Assembly: GCF_014696715.1 (NCBI RefSeq)
Contig: NZ_JACJQO010000022.1
Coordinates: 248,001-312,000 of the forward strand
Direction of reading: 5' to 3'
Length of the DNA: 64,000 nt
Source: Pseudanabaena sp. FACHB-2040
GTDB taxonomy: Bacteria > Cyanobacteriota > Cyanobacteriia > Phormidesmidales > Phormidesmidaceae
This document shows positions 27,033 through 36,276 of the stretch, one piece after another; position 1 is the stretch's first letter, and each line of letters starts with the position of its first letter. The translations under genes were made by a program, and so were the position numbers. The notes beneath the pieces were generated by a model. The model saw only the letters and a list, made by a program, of their open reading frames with translations. It did not search any database and was not told the DNA's origin.

Positions 27033-27635
27033 CTACCGGTTACCGCCCAACAGAGGCTTCATAATCAGGAAGCCAGCCCCAAAGGCACTGACCACAATGA
27101 GCAGAATGGTGGTTGCTAGCCACAGACCGCTCATGTCTTTGGGACGGCTGCTGCCGCTCTGATGTCGGGGTCGCTCAGATCGCTGTTCGGTGAACAAAGG
27201 CTGAGACTTTGAGCTTCCCTGGGGCCGCTTTTGAGGAGCAGAGGTCTTAACGATGCGAGTGACCTGAGTGGACAGGTTGGAGCCAGGTTCACCCCCGAAC
27301 CTAGAGTAAGCCTCAGCCTCTTCTAGGCGAAACTCGCTTCGCTCCAGAGTTGGCAGCGGAAAGCCAGCGGGTTGGGTTGACTCGATGGCATGGCGCAGCT
27401 GATCGGCAGACTGAGCAAATCGCAGAATTTCTTGCCGCAGAAGCTGGTTTTGCTGGCCCAACTGCTGATTTTGCCCGTTGAGAGCGTCTACCTGAGCTTT
27501 GGTTGCTTTCAGCTCAGCTGCCAACTCCCGATACACCGAAATGGGCACTGAGGGAGCATAGTTACTGGCAGCTGGGGTCTCTTTTTCGAGAGCAGCATAC
27601 TGTAGTGCAGGATCCGGATGAAGTGGCGAATTCAT
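27033..27635 (-). CDS. Coiled-coil protein with C-terminal membrane anchor
   Basis: 200 residues. The N-terminus is disordered; residues about 35-90 form a coiled coil (ELAAELKATKAQVDALNGQN and LLRQEILRFAQSADQL); residues 110-165 are basic and Ser/Gln-rich. One membrane helix lies close to the C-terminus (LWLATTILLIVVSAFGAGFLI) with a short basic end, giving a tail-anchored layout. I do not recognise a function. It lies upstream of glnB, whose NtcA box is about 50 bases from its stop codon. Confidence 0.7.
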   Translation of the reverse strand: MNSPLHPDPALQYAALEKETPAASNYAPSVPISVYRELAAELKATKAQVDALNGQNQQLGQQNQLLRQEILRFAQSADQLRHAIESTQPAGFPLPTLERSEFRLEEAEAYSRFGGEPGSNLSTQVTRIVKTSAPQKRPQGSSKSQPLFTEQRSERPRHQSGSSRPKDMSGLWLATTILLIVVSAFGAGFLIMKPLLGGNR

Positions 27636-27751
27636 AGGGGTTTCAATGGGAGTAAATCAGGCAAGACAGGCTTAGTTTTGAATGTCTGACCAAGGGTAGT
27701 TCAAATTAGAGCAACCGAACCAGTTTTCGTCAAGAAAATTCCCGGTGGGGC

Positions 27752-28522
27752 CTACTTTTTAACAGCCTGCAGGAACGCAGCTGAATCTGTTACAAACCCA
27801 AAGCACTGGTTCACGTTATAGACCGTTGCCTGGAGACAGTAGTCAGGAGAGGTGGTCGCTGTACAGTCTCGCAGCAAAATGCAGTCGTAACCTAAGAAAT
27901 TAGCATCTTGCAGGGTCGCCATGACGCACTGATCTGCATTCACGCCCGCAAAGAGCAGCGTAGTTCTGCCCAGGTTGCGCAAAATACTGTCTAAAGGCGT
28001 GTCCCAAAAGCCGCTCATTCGGTATTTATCAACCCGAATGTCGGCAGCCGTTTGCTCTAGTTCATCCACGACGGCTGCCGACCAGCTGCCCTGAGCCAGC
28101 ACTAGGGCACCGTTTTTAGGTAGGGGGTCGTTTAGCCCAACCCCGGCTCCTGTGGGGTTGTAGACGTGGCGCAGGCTAGCACTGATATTAAGCAGGTCGG
28201 GGCGGTTGCCCCAGTTAACCCAGATGACCGGCACCTCTGCCTGCCGTAGCGTGGGCAGCAACCGCACCAGCGGCGCAATCGGGTCGCGGGCAGGGCTGAC
28301 ATCTACACCAATGGAGGCCAGCCAGCCGTCGGGGTGGCAAAAGTCATTCTGCATGTCCACCACTAGGCAGGCGGTTTTATTGAGATCTACGTGCAGCTTT
28401 TTGGTGTCTGTGGCAAAGCTGACCCGCCGCTGGGGCAGCGGTGAGCGGGTGATGTCCGCTTCTTCAGCGTTGACCAGCCAGGCGTTGGGAGGTGTTCCTA
28501 GAGTGCGACGAAGAGCAGTCAT
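27752..28522 (-). CDS. Isochorismatase-fold cysteine hydrolase
   Basis: 256 residues from ATG 28522 (MTALRRTLG); a longer frame to 28588 is not supported. The catalytic Asp is in CLVVDMQNDFCHPDG, and the nucleophile Cys in LFAGVNADQCVMATLQDANF, with the non-proline cis-peptide region VNADQ before it. The family includes nicotinamidases, isochorismatases and ureidoacrylate/biuret amidohydrolases; the long N-terminus and FCHPDGWLAS fit the amidohydrolase side best. The substrate is not determined. Confidence 0.85.
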   Translation of the reverse strand: MTALRRTLGTPPNAWLVNAEEADITRSPLPQRRVSFATDTKKLHVDLNKTACLVVDMQNDFCHPDGWLASIGVDVSPARDPIAPLVRLLPTLRQAEVPVIWVNWGNRPDLLNISASLRHVYNPTGAGVGLNDPLPKNGALVLAQGSWSAAVVDELEQTAADIRVDKYRMSGFWDTPLDSILRNLGRTTLLFAGVNADQCVMATLQDANFLGYDCILLRDCTATTSPDYCLQATVYNVNQCFGFVTDSAAFLQAVKK

Positions 28523-28616
28523 AGCGGTGTTTTGTGGAAAGAGAAGGACGAAGATAGGCTGCAGGAAAAAGGAGGTACCTGTCAGCACCTCCCTTTCTTA
28601 AACCAAAAGCTCCCCT

Positions 28617-29711
28617 TTATGCAGTTGCGATCGCAACTATCACCAGCACCGCACAGACCGCATAAAAGACGGCCACAACCTGAATCTCAGGCCAGCCAGA
28701 CAGCTCAAAGTGGTGGTGCAGCGGAGCCATTTTGAATAGCCGCTTGCCCACACCATCAGGGCCTTTAGTGGCTTTGTAGTAGCCTACCTGAAGAATCACA
28801 GAGAGGGTTTCGGCAAAAAAGAGCAGGGTGACAATCAGCAGGCCGAAGAGATTGCCGCTGAGAATACCCACTGCTCCCAAGGCTCCACCCAGCGCCAGAG
28901 AGCCAGTATCGCCCATAAAAACCTTGGCCGGGTTGTGGTTGTGCACCAAAAAGCCCAAACAGGCTCCCGACAAGGCCGCACAGAAAACCATCAGGTCGGG
29001 GTGAGTAGGCGCAACCAACACGCCTAAGCCCAGCAGCGCTATGGCCCCAGCACCGCCCATCAAGCCATCAAGGCCATCGGTCAGATTGGTTGCATTGCTC
29101 TCAGCTACCAGCACAAACCCAGCCAGCGGCCAGAAGAGCAGGCCCAGCGGTAGGCTCAACCCCAGCGGCAGCGCCACCTGAGTTAAATCGGTCGGCTGAG
29201 TCATCAGCGCCCAGGCACAAAAGATAGCGGCAAAGCCAATTTGCAGCAGCAGCTTAGTGCGCGGAGCAATGCCTTTATTAGACTTGCGGCGCAGCACTTG
29301 CCAGTCATCTAGCCAGCCGATGCTGGCGTAGGCCAGCGTCAACGCCGAGGTCGCTACCGTCGTTGGGGCAAACCCAGTGGCAACCAGGGCCACTAGCACC
29401 GCTGCCGGAATAAAGAAAATACCGCCCATTGTTGGCGTTCCGGCTTTTTTGAGGTGCGCTTGTGGCCCCTCTTCCCGGATGAACTGACCTGTTTTTAAGG
29501 CCCGCAGCAGGGGCACTGCCCAAAATCCGAGGGTGCTGCTGGCCAAAGCAGAGAGTAAAAACGGCACCGCCAGGGAGGAGCCTAGGGTAAAGACGTGCCC
29601 CATCTCGGTATCAAGCACAATGGCGGTCAGGCTCAGGCTAACAGCTAGCACCCAAAACAGCATTAGGCCCGACACGCCTAGGGGCTTGGTCGAAAAAAAC
29701 TTCGCGTCCAC
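28617..29711 (-). CDS. mraY: Phospho-N-acetylmuramoyl-pentapeptide-transferase MraY
   Basis: 364 residues, about ten membrane helices. It transfers phospho-MurNAc-pentapeptide to undecaprenyl phosphate to form lipid I. Visible motifs: KKAGTPTMGGIFFI, the acidic SIGWLDDWQV, SNATNLTDGLDGL, HNHNPAKVFMGDTGSLALGG and the C-terminal MAPLHHHFELSGW. Start codon is GTG at 29711. Confidence 0.96.
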   Translation of the reverse strand: MDAKFFSTKPLGVSGLMLFWVLAVSLSLTAIVLDTEMGHVFTLGSSLAVPFLLSALASSTLGFWAVPLLRALKTGQFIREEGPQAHLKKAGTPTMGGIFFIPAAVLVALVATGFAPTTVATSALTLAYASIGWLDDWQVLRRKSNKGIAPRTKLLLQIGFAAIFCAWALMTQPTDLTQVALPLGLSLPLGLLFWPLAGFVLVAESNATNLTDGLDGLMGGAGAIALLGLGVLVAPTHPDLMVFCAALSGACLGFLVHNHNPAKVFMGDTGSLALGGALGAVGILSGNLFGLLIVTLLFFAETLSVILQVGYYKATKGPDGVGKRLFKMAPLHHHFELSGWPEIQVVAVFYAVCAVLVIVAIATA

Positions 29712-29869
29712 AGAGGGTTTGCCTCATCTCACACCACACCACACACACTGATGGGAACTTACCGATTGGGTGAAGTCCCCCCGGGGCTGAGTGCAGCTGA
29801 ATTTCAGCCAAATCAGCCCCCATTTCTCACATTCGGACTTGAGTTTAGCAGCCGCGCTCGGCAGCTACC

Positions 29870-30112
29870 TTAGTCATCGTCTTCAATGGGCAAATCATCA
29901 TCGTCTTCATAAGCATCGTCGTTGCCCATCAGATCAGAAATTTCTTCACTGTCGGGCTCGTCAGGAATGACCTCGACGGGCTCTCTCGCACGCAGCCGAC
30001 CAATCTCTTCCAGCCAAGTGAGAATGGAAGAGTCGGTTGACGATTGCAGGATAGGTGCTTTTGCGCTGCGCGGCACCTGTCGAATGGAAGGATTATAGAA
30101 AGGTGAAGTCAT
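29870..30112 (-). CDS. DUF3134 small acidic protein
   Basis: 80 residues. NPSIRQVPRSAKAPI is followed by SILTWLEEIGRLRARE, the core of DUF3134, then a strongly acidic tail with EDDDDLPIEDDD at the end. It is found across cyanobacteria without a known role. The composition suggests a protein-binding peptide. Confidence 0.8.
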   Translation of the reverse strand: MTSPFYNPSIRQVPRSAKAPILQSSTDSSILTWLEEIGRLRAREPVEVIPDEPDSEEISDLMGNDDAYEDDDDLPIEDDD

Positions 30113-30414
30113 GGTTAGCTTTAGAGAAGGTCTGGAAACCTGATAGACGATAAAGGTGTCACAAGACCAGAGAACGGTGACTCAATCAGCAGTAAACTGC
30201 AAAAAAGTTTACACCGGATTGATAGCTCAGAACTATTGATATGTCAACTCGGCGCAATGGAATTTAGCCGAGTCCACAGCGCTCTTTTGCACTCTACACC
30301 GTCTCTAGACCTAAATCAGGCAGTCTTTAATTCTAACGAAGTTAATCGGTCGTCGTTGGCAGACGTGCTGATGACCTATGATGCAGCCAGCTGTTGCACT
30401 TTTCGGGCCAGACT
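30113..30414. other. Intergenic region DUF3134 / fibrillin
   Basis: 302 bases between divergent genes. A small dyad GCAGT-AA-ACTGC occurs near 30189. Short frames are open but carry no recognisable protein. It should hold both promoters; I see no specific site. Confidence 0.4.
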
Positions 30415-31008
30415 ATGTTGGGCAAAGCTGACTTGCTAGATGCGATCGCACCTTTCAACCGGGGCATTTTAGCCAGCCCCACCGACCGCCAAGCGATTCA
30501 GGCCGCCGTTTCTCGCCTGGAAGACCGCAACCCGACGCCGCAGCCGCTGGCCGCCACCGACCTGCTCGAAGGAGACTGGCGCTTGCTCTACACCACGAGC
30601 CAGGAGCTGCTGGGCATCGACCGGGTGCCGCTGGCCAATTTGGGGCAGATTTATCAGTGCATTCGCACCGCCAATCAGCGCATTTACAATCTAGCTGAGG
30701 TCAAAGGGCCGCCCTTGCTCTCTGGTCTAGTCTCGGTTTCAGCCCGCTTTGAGCCTGTCTCAGATCGGCGCGTCAATGTTGCCTTTGAGCGAGGGGTGCT
30801 GGGCCTGCAGAGCGTCTTGGACTACCGCTCCCCCAGCCAGTTCATCCAAAAACTTGAGGCAGCCTCCAAGTTGCCCCTATGGCAGGGCATTGACTTTACC
30901 ATCAACCGGGAGCGGCAGCAGGGCTGGCTAGAAGTGACCTACCTGGATAAAGACATCCGTATTGGCCGGGGCAATGAGGGCAATATTTTTGTTCTCAGAA
31001 AAGTTTAG
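30415..31008 (+). CDS. PAP/fibrillin family protein
   Basis: 197 residues from ATG 30415. The lipocalin-like PAP/fibrillin domain fills the protein: LLDAIAPFNRGILASPTDR, then LLEGDWRLLYTTSQELLGIDR (the family's entry strand), IYNLAEVKGPPLLSG and the closing LEVTYLDKDIRIGRGNEGNIFVL. Fibrillins bind lipids or hydrophobic cofactors at thylakoids and plastoglobule-like bodies. The terminator stem begins within the last codons. Confidence 0.9.
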   Translation: MLGKADLLDAIAPFNRGILASPTDRQAIQAAVSRLEDRNPTPQPLAATDLLEGDWRLLYTTSQELLGIDRVPLANLGQIYQCIRTANQRIYNLAEVKGPPLLSGLVSVSARFEPVSDRRVNVAFERGVLGLQSVLDYRSPSQFIQKLEAASKLPLWQGIDFTINRERQQGWLEVTYLDKDIRIGRGNEGNIFVLRKV

Positions 31009-31039
31009 GGACGTGATCACCGCGTCCCTAAACTTTTTC
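31000..31039 (+). terminator. Terminator overlapping the fibrillin stop codon
   Basis: AAAGTTTAGGGACG (31000-31013) and CGTCCCTAAACTTT (31023-31036) form a perfect 14-bp stem with a 9-base loop, followed by TTCT. The stop codon TAG (31006-31008) lies in the left arm. Confidence 0.85.
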
Positions 31040-31046
31040 TCTTGGT

Positions 31047-31088
31047 TTTTAGAACTGGGTTTTTAGAGCTGGGCTTTTAGAGCTGGGC
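31047..31088. repeat. Three tandem 14-bp units at the end of the TPR gene
   Basis: TTTTAGAACTGGGT is followed by two identical TTTTAGAGCTGGGC units. The last unit covers the stop codon (31077-31079) and final residues of the TPR protein, so changes in copy number need not alter the protein. On the minus strand each unit reads GCCCAGCTCTAAAA, repeating the stop codon. Confidence 0.8.
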
Positions 31089-31925
31089 AATCAGCGCTTT
31101 GACCATAGGAACTTGGAAAAACTGCTCAGTTGAGGTCATTAGCCGATTACCCCAAAGGTTACCGCGCAAAAAGCTTGGATCAGCATGGCGGCTGTCTTGT
31201 TCCAGCGCCTCAATCCCCAAGCGAATAGACTCGGTGCGCTCTCCTTGGGAGTAGAGGGCAATTGCGATCGCAAGTTTGGGCTCTGTCTCTTCAGGGGCAG
31301 CTTCTAAGGCGCTTCTCCAGCGGGCAATCGCTTCGTCGGTTTTGCCCTGCTCAAACAGCACCAGCCCGATATTGTTGATCGAGGGCCAAAATTCAGGGGT
31401 GGCCTGTACAGACGCCTCATATTTGCTAATGGCCTGAGGGTATTGATTGAGCTTGAAGTAGGCATTGCCCAGGTCAAATAGGGCAGCGGCGTTATCGGGC
31501 TGTATCGCCAGACCTCGTTCTAGGAGATCCGCCGCCCGCTGATACTCACCCTTCTGAAAATACGCTGACCCCAGGGAAAACATCACCCCAGCATTGTTGC
31601 CATCCAAAGACTGAGCCCGATCGAGGGCCGGAATAGCTTCATCCACCCGATCCAACTGCAGGTAGAGGCTGCCCAGTAAAGACCAGATCTCAGCCCGACC
31701 GGGGGCCAGTTGAGACGCTAACTGGGCTCGCTCTAAAGCCACCTCATACTGTTGAAACTGAGCTAGCTGCAGCGCTTCTTGAGCTAGCACCAGGCCCTGC
31801 TCCTCTAGGCGATTAAAATCTACGGGCAGCACGTAGGGTACCAAAGCCTGACCCAAAGCCGGGGGCGCGACGCCCCACAGTCCTAGCACTGCTAGCAGTG
31901 AGAGCACAGATGTTCGTTTCAGCAC
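31077..31925 (-). CDS. Exported TPR-repeat protein
   Basis: 282 residues, GTG start. A signal peptide (SVLSLLAVLGLWGVAPPALGQA) indicates export. Residues about 45-250 are consecutive TPR units: ALQLAQFQQYEVALERAQLA, AEIWSLLGSLYLQLDRVDEAI, AGVMFSLGSAYFQKGEYQRAA, AALFDLGNAYFKLNQYPQAI and a fifth starting WPSINNIGLVLFEQG. TPRs mediate protein binding; a partner is not evident. Confidence 0.9.
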   Translation of the reverse strand: MLKRTSVLSLLAVLGLWGVAPPALGQALVPYVLPVDFNRLEEQGLVLAQEALQLAQFQQYEVALERAQLASQLAPGRAEIWSLLGSLYLQLDRVDEAIPALDRAQSLDGNNAGVMFSLGSAYFQKGEYQRAADLLERGLAIQPDNAAALFDLGNAYFKLNQYPQAISKYEASVQATPEFWPSINNIGLVLFEQGKTDEAIARWRSALEAAPEETEPKLAIAIALYSQGERTESIRLGIEALEQDSRHADPSFLRGNLWGNRLMTSTEQFFQVPMVKALIAQL

Positions 31926-31970
31926 GACCGATTACCGCTCCATGAATACGCAGCCTGAAGTCAGATTAGA

Positions 31971-32936
31971 TCATCTTGCAGGCGAATGGGGAAACTGAGC
32001 TGCCTGGGCATTGCGTTGCCACATGAAGGGTTTGATCCGGCGCAGAGCTGAAGCCGGAAACCGTCGGGCCCAATCAGCCTCTGATAAATCAGCCAGTTCA
32101 GCCAGGGTAGGGGTCACATTCCAGGGGTAGGGCTGTAGCTCAGCCACATCGGTAGCCTGAGCAAACCGCAGGTTCCAGGGGCAAACATCCTGGCAGATAT
32201 CGCACCCGGCCACCCAATTATTCAGCTTTTGGGCGATCGCATCCGGCAGCTTTTCGGCCCGGTTTTCAATCGTGTGATAGGCAATGCAGCGGTTGGCATC
32301 GACCACACCGGGCTGGCGAATGGCTTGGGTGGGGCAAGCCTCAAGGCAGCGAGTGCAGGTGCCGCAGTGGGCCGTGTGGGGCTGATCAGGCTCTAGTTCC
32401 AGGCTGGTCAGCACCTCCCCTAAAAAAACCCAAGAGCCATATTCACGGGTAATCAGGTTGCCGTTTTTAGCCACCCAGCCCAGGCCTGCCTGCTGAGCCC
32501 AAAACTTGTCCTGCACCGGCCCAGTATCGGCGTAGTGGCGCACTTGAATAGACGGGTCTTGGTCTTGCAGCCACTGGGCCAGCGCCTTGAGCCGCTTGTG
32601 CAGCACCCGATGGTAGTCTCGGCCCCAACCATAGCGGGCAATCTTGGCATACTGGCTGCCCTCAGGGCGATCCTGAGGCGTGTAGTAGTTGAGAGCCACA
32701 CAGATTAGCGATCGCACCTGCGGCATCACCTGGCGAATGTCTTGCCGCTTGGGGTTGGTCATCCAGTCCATGTCGGCCTGGTATCCCTGCTGCAGCCAAG
32801 ACTGTAGCCTAGCCTTGACCTGAGCTTCGGGAGCAGGTAGAGCAGTTTCTGACAGAGGCGGTACCGAGGCCACGCCTACCTTGTGAAATCCGAGTTGTAG
32901 CGCCTTTTGCTGCACCGCAGCGCGGGTAACTGACAT
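31971..32936 (-). CDS. queG: Epoxyqueuosine reductase QueG
   Basis: 321 residues from ATG 32936 (MSVTRAAVQQ); an upstream frame to 32984 is open but less likely. It performs the last step of queuosine synthesis in tRNA, using cobalamin and two [4Fe-4S] clusters. Cluster motifs CGTCTRCLEACPTQAI (about residues 190-205) and CDICQDVCPWN (about 240-250) are intact. QueG features RYGWGRDYHRVLHKRLKAL and YADTGPVQDKFWAQQAGLGW are present. Confidence 0.95.
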   Translation of the reverse strand: MSVTRAAVQQKALQLGFHKVGVASVPPLSETALPAPEAQVKARLQSWLQQGYQADMDWMTNPKRQDIRQVMPQVRSLICVALNYYTPQDRPEGSQYAKIARYGWGRDYHRVLHKRLKALAQWLQDQDPSIQVRHYADTGPVQDKFWAQQAGLGWVAKNGNLITREYGSWVFLGEVLTSLELEPDQPHTAHCGTCTRCLEACPTQAIRQPGVVDANRCIAYHTIENRAEKLPDAIAQKLNNWVAGCDICQDVCPWNLRFAQATDVAELQPYPWNVTPTLAELADLSEADWARRFPASALRRIKPFMWQRNAQAAQFPHSPAR

Positions 32937-33078
32937 AGTGCTCAAGAGATAGCTGACAAAGAAAAACTCTAAGCTTTCTGACAATTGTCATCTGTCTGTA
33001 GGTTGAGGCTCTAGATTAAAGTCAGGGAGCTGTAGCTCAAACAGACAGATTTTGGTATTCCAACGGAATCGGTAACTG

Positions 33079-36009
33079 GTGAAGCGATTTTTGAAGTTAG
33101 CCTGCCTCTTTAGTTTAATGTTGGGGGCCGTCCTCCTAGGATCTCGGGCCTTGGGCCAGCCGCCACTGACGCTGCCTACTGCTCCACCAACCGCGCTAGA
33201 GGTAGCTCAACCAAGCACGTCTCTATCCAAGGGCCTCAACAAAGACACAGAAATCCAGAGCGCCCCACCCACAGGAACCACTGACGAAAACTCTACTGAG
33301 GCACAGACCAACAGCCTCCGCCCCTTCAGTGAGGCAATAGAAGGGTTTACCCGGCTAGAGGGCTTGCTAACCCTCTATCAAAACCTCGACAGCAATCAAC
33401 TGCTGCTGGCGCTGCGGCCTGAGCAGCTCAACCAAAATTTTCTCTTTCTAGCCACCCTGGAGTCGGGGCTGGGCGAGTGGGGGCTGTTTCGCGGCTGGGA
33501 CATCGACGATTTTTTGCTGCAGTTTCGCCGAGTGCCGGGCAATAAGCTCCAGATAGTGGTGCCCAACCTCAATTTTCGCTCAGGACCGGGGTCAGGCCAG
33601 GAGCGCCGTCTACTGAATGAGTCCTTTAGCGATTCACCGATTGCGACCCTCAATATCGTCAGCATTGAGGACAAAAGCGGACTGCTGCTGGTAGATTTCG
33701 GAGCCTTTCTGCTCAACCGCGACCCGGCCGATCTGGTGGCCCAGTTTCCCTGGGTATTTGGCGGCTACAGCTTTAATACCGAAGCGTCTTACCTGGAGAC
33801 AGCCCAGCCGTTTCCGCAAAATGTGGAGCTGGCTGCAGTCCTGAGCTTTTCTGGCGGCGGCAGCAGCAACCCGCTGTCGTTTTTGTTTTCGCCTAGCCTT
33901 GAGACTCTGGCCGATGCCCGAGGATTTAACCTGAGAATGCGCTACAGCTTCTCCCAACTGCCAGAAAATCCGCGCTATCAGCCCCGACTAGCTGACGAAC
34001 GGGTGGGCTATTTCCTCACGGCCTTTCGCGCCCCAGCCCAGGCCCGTGCTCGCGAGTCCTTCACCCGCTACATCCACCGCTGGCACCTGGAAAAGCAAGA
34101 CCCTACCGCCGCGCTATCACGGCCCCAGTCCCCAATTGTTTTTTGGATTGAAAATACGGTGCCGACGGAGTACCGACAGGCAATTCGAGAGGGTGTGCTG
34201 ATGTGGAATGAGGCGTTTGAGCAGGCAGGCTTTCGAGATGCGATCGCAGTTCGACAAATGCCCAACGATGCCGACTGGGATCCGGCCGATACCCGCTACA
34301 ACGTGATCCGCTGGTCTGACTCCTTTGGCAGCGGCGTCTTGGGCTACGGGCCTTCCCGCGTCAATCCGCTAACCGGAGAAATTTTAGATGCCGATGTCGT
34401 GCTCGACGCCAATGTAGTCTCTTACCTGCAGCGGGAATACCAAGATTTTGTCGGTCCCCTATCGACCCAGGCCGAGACCTACCTGCAGCTCTGTGGCCGC
34501 CCGTTTCGGAGCGTTTATCACCAGTGGCTGCTGAGCCAGGCCCAGGGCAGCCAGCCAGCCACCGCTACCCCTCGAACTGCCCAGGTTTTAGCGGCGGAGT
34601 CAGCCGCTGCCGATCGCTGCGCTGGCTACAGCGCCGCCCAGCAGGTCGCCTTTGGCAGCCTAGCCCTCGATCTGCTGGGGGCCCCCTTTACCCCATCAGA
34701 GGTCTTCAAAACCTACGTCCACGACTATCTCAAGTCTTTAACGGCTCATGAGGTCGGGCATGTATTGGGTTTGCGGCACAACTTCTTGGGCAGTACACTG
34801 AATACCCCCGAAGACCTGAATAATGCCGAATTAACCCATAGCCAGGGCTTGGTTAGCTCAGTGATGGACTACTTTCCGCCCAATTTGGCTCTCGACAGCA
34901 GTGCCCAGGGAGACTTTTTTCCCACCCGTCTAGGCCCTTACGACCTGTGGGCTATCGAGTATGGGTACAAGCCCCTACAGGGACGGCTGTCGCAGTTTGA
35001 CCAGAGCAGTTTGCAGAGCATTGCCCAGCGCAGCGGCACCCCTGAACTGGCTTACGCCACCGATGAAGATATCTACGATTTTTTGAATCCTCAGGCTGCT
35101 GCTTGGGACCTCAGCAGCGATCCGTTGCAGTATGCGCAGTGGCAAATGGAGAATGCTCAAGCGATCTGGAAAAAGCTGAACTGGTATTCGGTCAGACCGG
35201 GGGAGGGCTACGGTCAGCTGCGCCGCCGCTTTGACCTAATCATGGGTTACTACCAGCACCAGATGTTCACCATTTCTAACTATATTGGCGGCCAGCAGTT
35301 TACCCGCACCAATCCCTGGGACTCGCGGGGCCAGCAGCCGTTTGCGCCCATTTCTGCAGAAAAGCAGCGACAGGCTCTGGACTTGCTGGAGAAATATGTG
35401 CTGTCTCCCGACGCCTTTAATTTCTCCCCCGATCTGCTCAACTCCCTCGCCCCCGACCGCTGGAATCACTGGGGCCAGAGCCTGACCGTGTATCCCCTGG
35501 ACTACCCTGCCTACGATCGCATTCTCTTCGTTCAGGGCATGGCCTTAAATGACCTGTTTTTTGCTGACCGACTGCGGCGGCTGCGAGACGGGGAACTCAA
35601 GGCAGGCCCTACGGCAACCCTGAGCCTGCCGGAACTGTTTGAGCGAGTCAACCAGATGGTCTGGAGCGAAGTTCTAACCACAGACGGCCAGCCACCAGCC
35701 CTGACCAGCCTGCGGCGCGGCCTGCAGCGGCATCACTTGACCCTGCTCAGCAGCCTGGTTCTGCGGCATAGCCTGAGCGATCTAGAAGGGGCCCAAGATT
35801 TACTAGAAGCGATTGGCATTGGATCTACCTTGGGAGCCCCCGAAGATGCGCGGGTGATGGCCCGATATCAGCTGCAGCGCTTGGGAGATGCGATCGCAAC
35901 TACCCTGCGCCGCCAGGGCGATCGGCTCGACATCAGCACTCGGGCTCACCTAGAAGACGCGCGCGATCGCATTGGCAAAACGCTCAACGCCCCTTTACAG
36001 AGCGGCTGA
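33079..36009 (+). CDS. Secreted zinc metalloprotease with DUF5117/DUF5118-type domains
   Basis: 976 residues, GTG start, signal peptide (LACLFSLMLGAVLLGSRALG). A Pro/Thr/Ser-rich linker follows, then beta-rich regions (FTRLEGLLTLYQNLDSNQLL; WGLFRGWDIDDFLLQFRRVPG). The metzincin-type active site HEVGHVLGLRHNF (HEVGH at residues 557-561) has three His ligands, and SSVMDYFPPN after it is the Met-turn. The family (DUF5117/DUF4953/DUF5118) contains large secreted proteases of unknown target. Length is typical. It probably shares an envelope role with the DUF3370 gene behind it. Confidence 0.9.
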   Translation: MKRFLKLACLFSLMLGAVLLGSRALGQPPLTLPTAPPTALEVAQPSTSLSKGLNKDTEIQSAPPTGTTDENSTEAQTNSLRPFSEAIEGFTRLEGLLTLYQNLDSNQLLLALRPEQLNQNFLFLATLESGLGEWGLFRGWDIDDFLLQFRRVPGNKLQIVVPNLNFRSGPGSGQERRLLNESFSDSPIATLNIVSIEDKSGLLLVDFGAFLLNRDPADLVAQFPWVFGGYSFNTEASYLETAQPFPQNVELAAVLSFSGGGSSNPLSFLFSPSLETLADARGFNLRMRYSFSQLPENPRYQPRLADERVGYFLTAFRAPAQARARESFTRYIHRWHLEKQDPTAALSRPQSPIVFWIENTVPTEYRQAIREGVLMWNEAFEQAGFRDAIAVRQMPNDADWDPADTRYNVIRWSDSFGSGVLGYGPSRVNPLTGEILDADVVLDANVVSYLQREYQDFVGPLSTQAETYLQLCGRPFRSVYHQWLLSQAQGSQPATATPRTAQVLAAESAAADRCAGYSAAQQVAFGSLALDLLGAPFTPSEVFKTYVHDYLKSLTAHEVGHVLGLRHNFLGSTLNTPEDLNNAELTHSQGLVSSVMDYFPPNLALDSSAQGDFFPTRLGPYDLWAIEYGYKPLQGRLSQFDQSSLQSIAQRSGTPELAYATDEDIYDFLNPQAAAWDLSSDPLQYAQWQMENAQAIWKKLNWYSVRPGEGYGQLRRRFDLIMGYYQHQMFTISNYIGGQQFTRTNPWDSRGQQPFAPISAEKQRQALDLLEKYVLSPDAFNFSPDLLNSLAPDRWNHWGQSLTVYPLDYPAYDRILFVQGMALNDLFFADRLRRLRDGELKAGPTATLSLPELFERVNQMVWSEVLTTDGQPPALTSLRRGLQRHHLTLLSSLVLRHSLSDLEGAQDLLEAIGIGSTLGAPEDARVMARYQLQRLGDAIATTLRRQGDRLDISTRAHLEDARDRIGKTLNAPLQSG

Positions 36010-36276
36010 TTTTAGAGCAATTTGCCACCCCGTGCTTTTCCGGCAGAGCCGGGGCATCTTAACTTCACACCCAGCGAAAACACTTATCAGAATTTTTTTG
36101 AGAACACGACGAGCCTCAATAAATCCTGTGTCTCCTTGGTGTATGGTGTATTGATGATTGCAGTTTGTAACGATCCTGTGGCATTTCAGAGTGTATTACC
36201 TAGCTAAACTGCCGCACCCAATTTGAGGCAGCAGTTTCTAAGCTGAGCAAACTCCGTTGAACTCTTCAGTTAGCCT

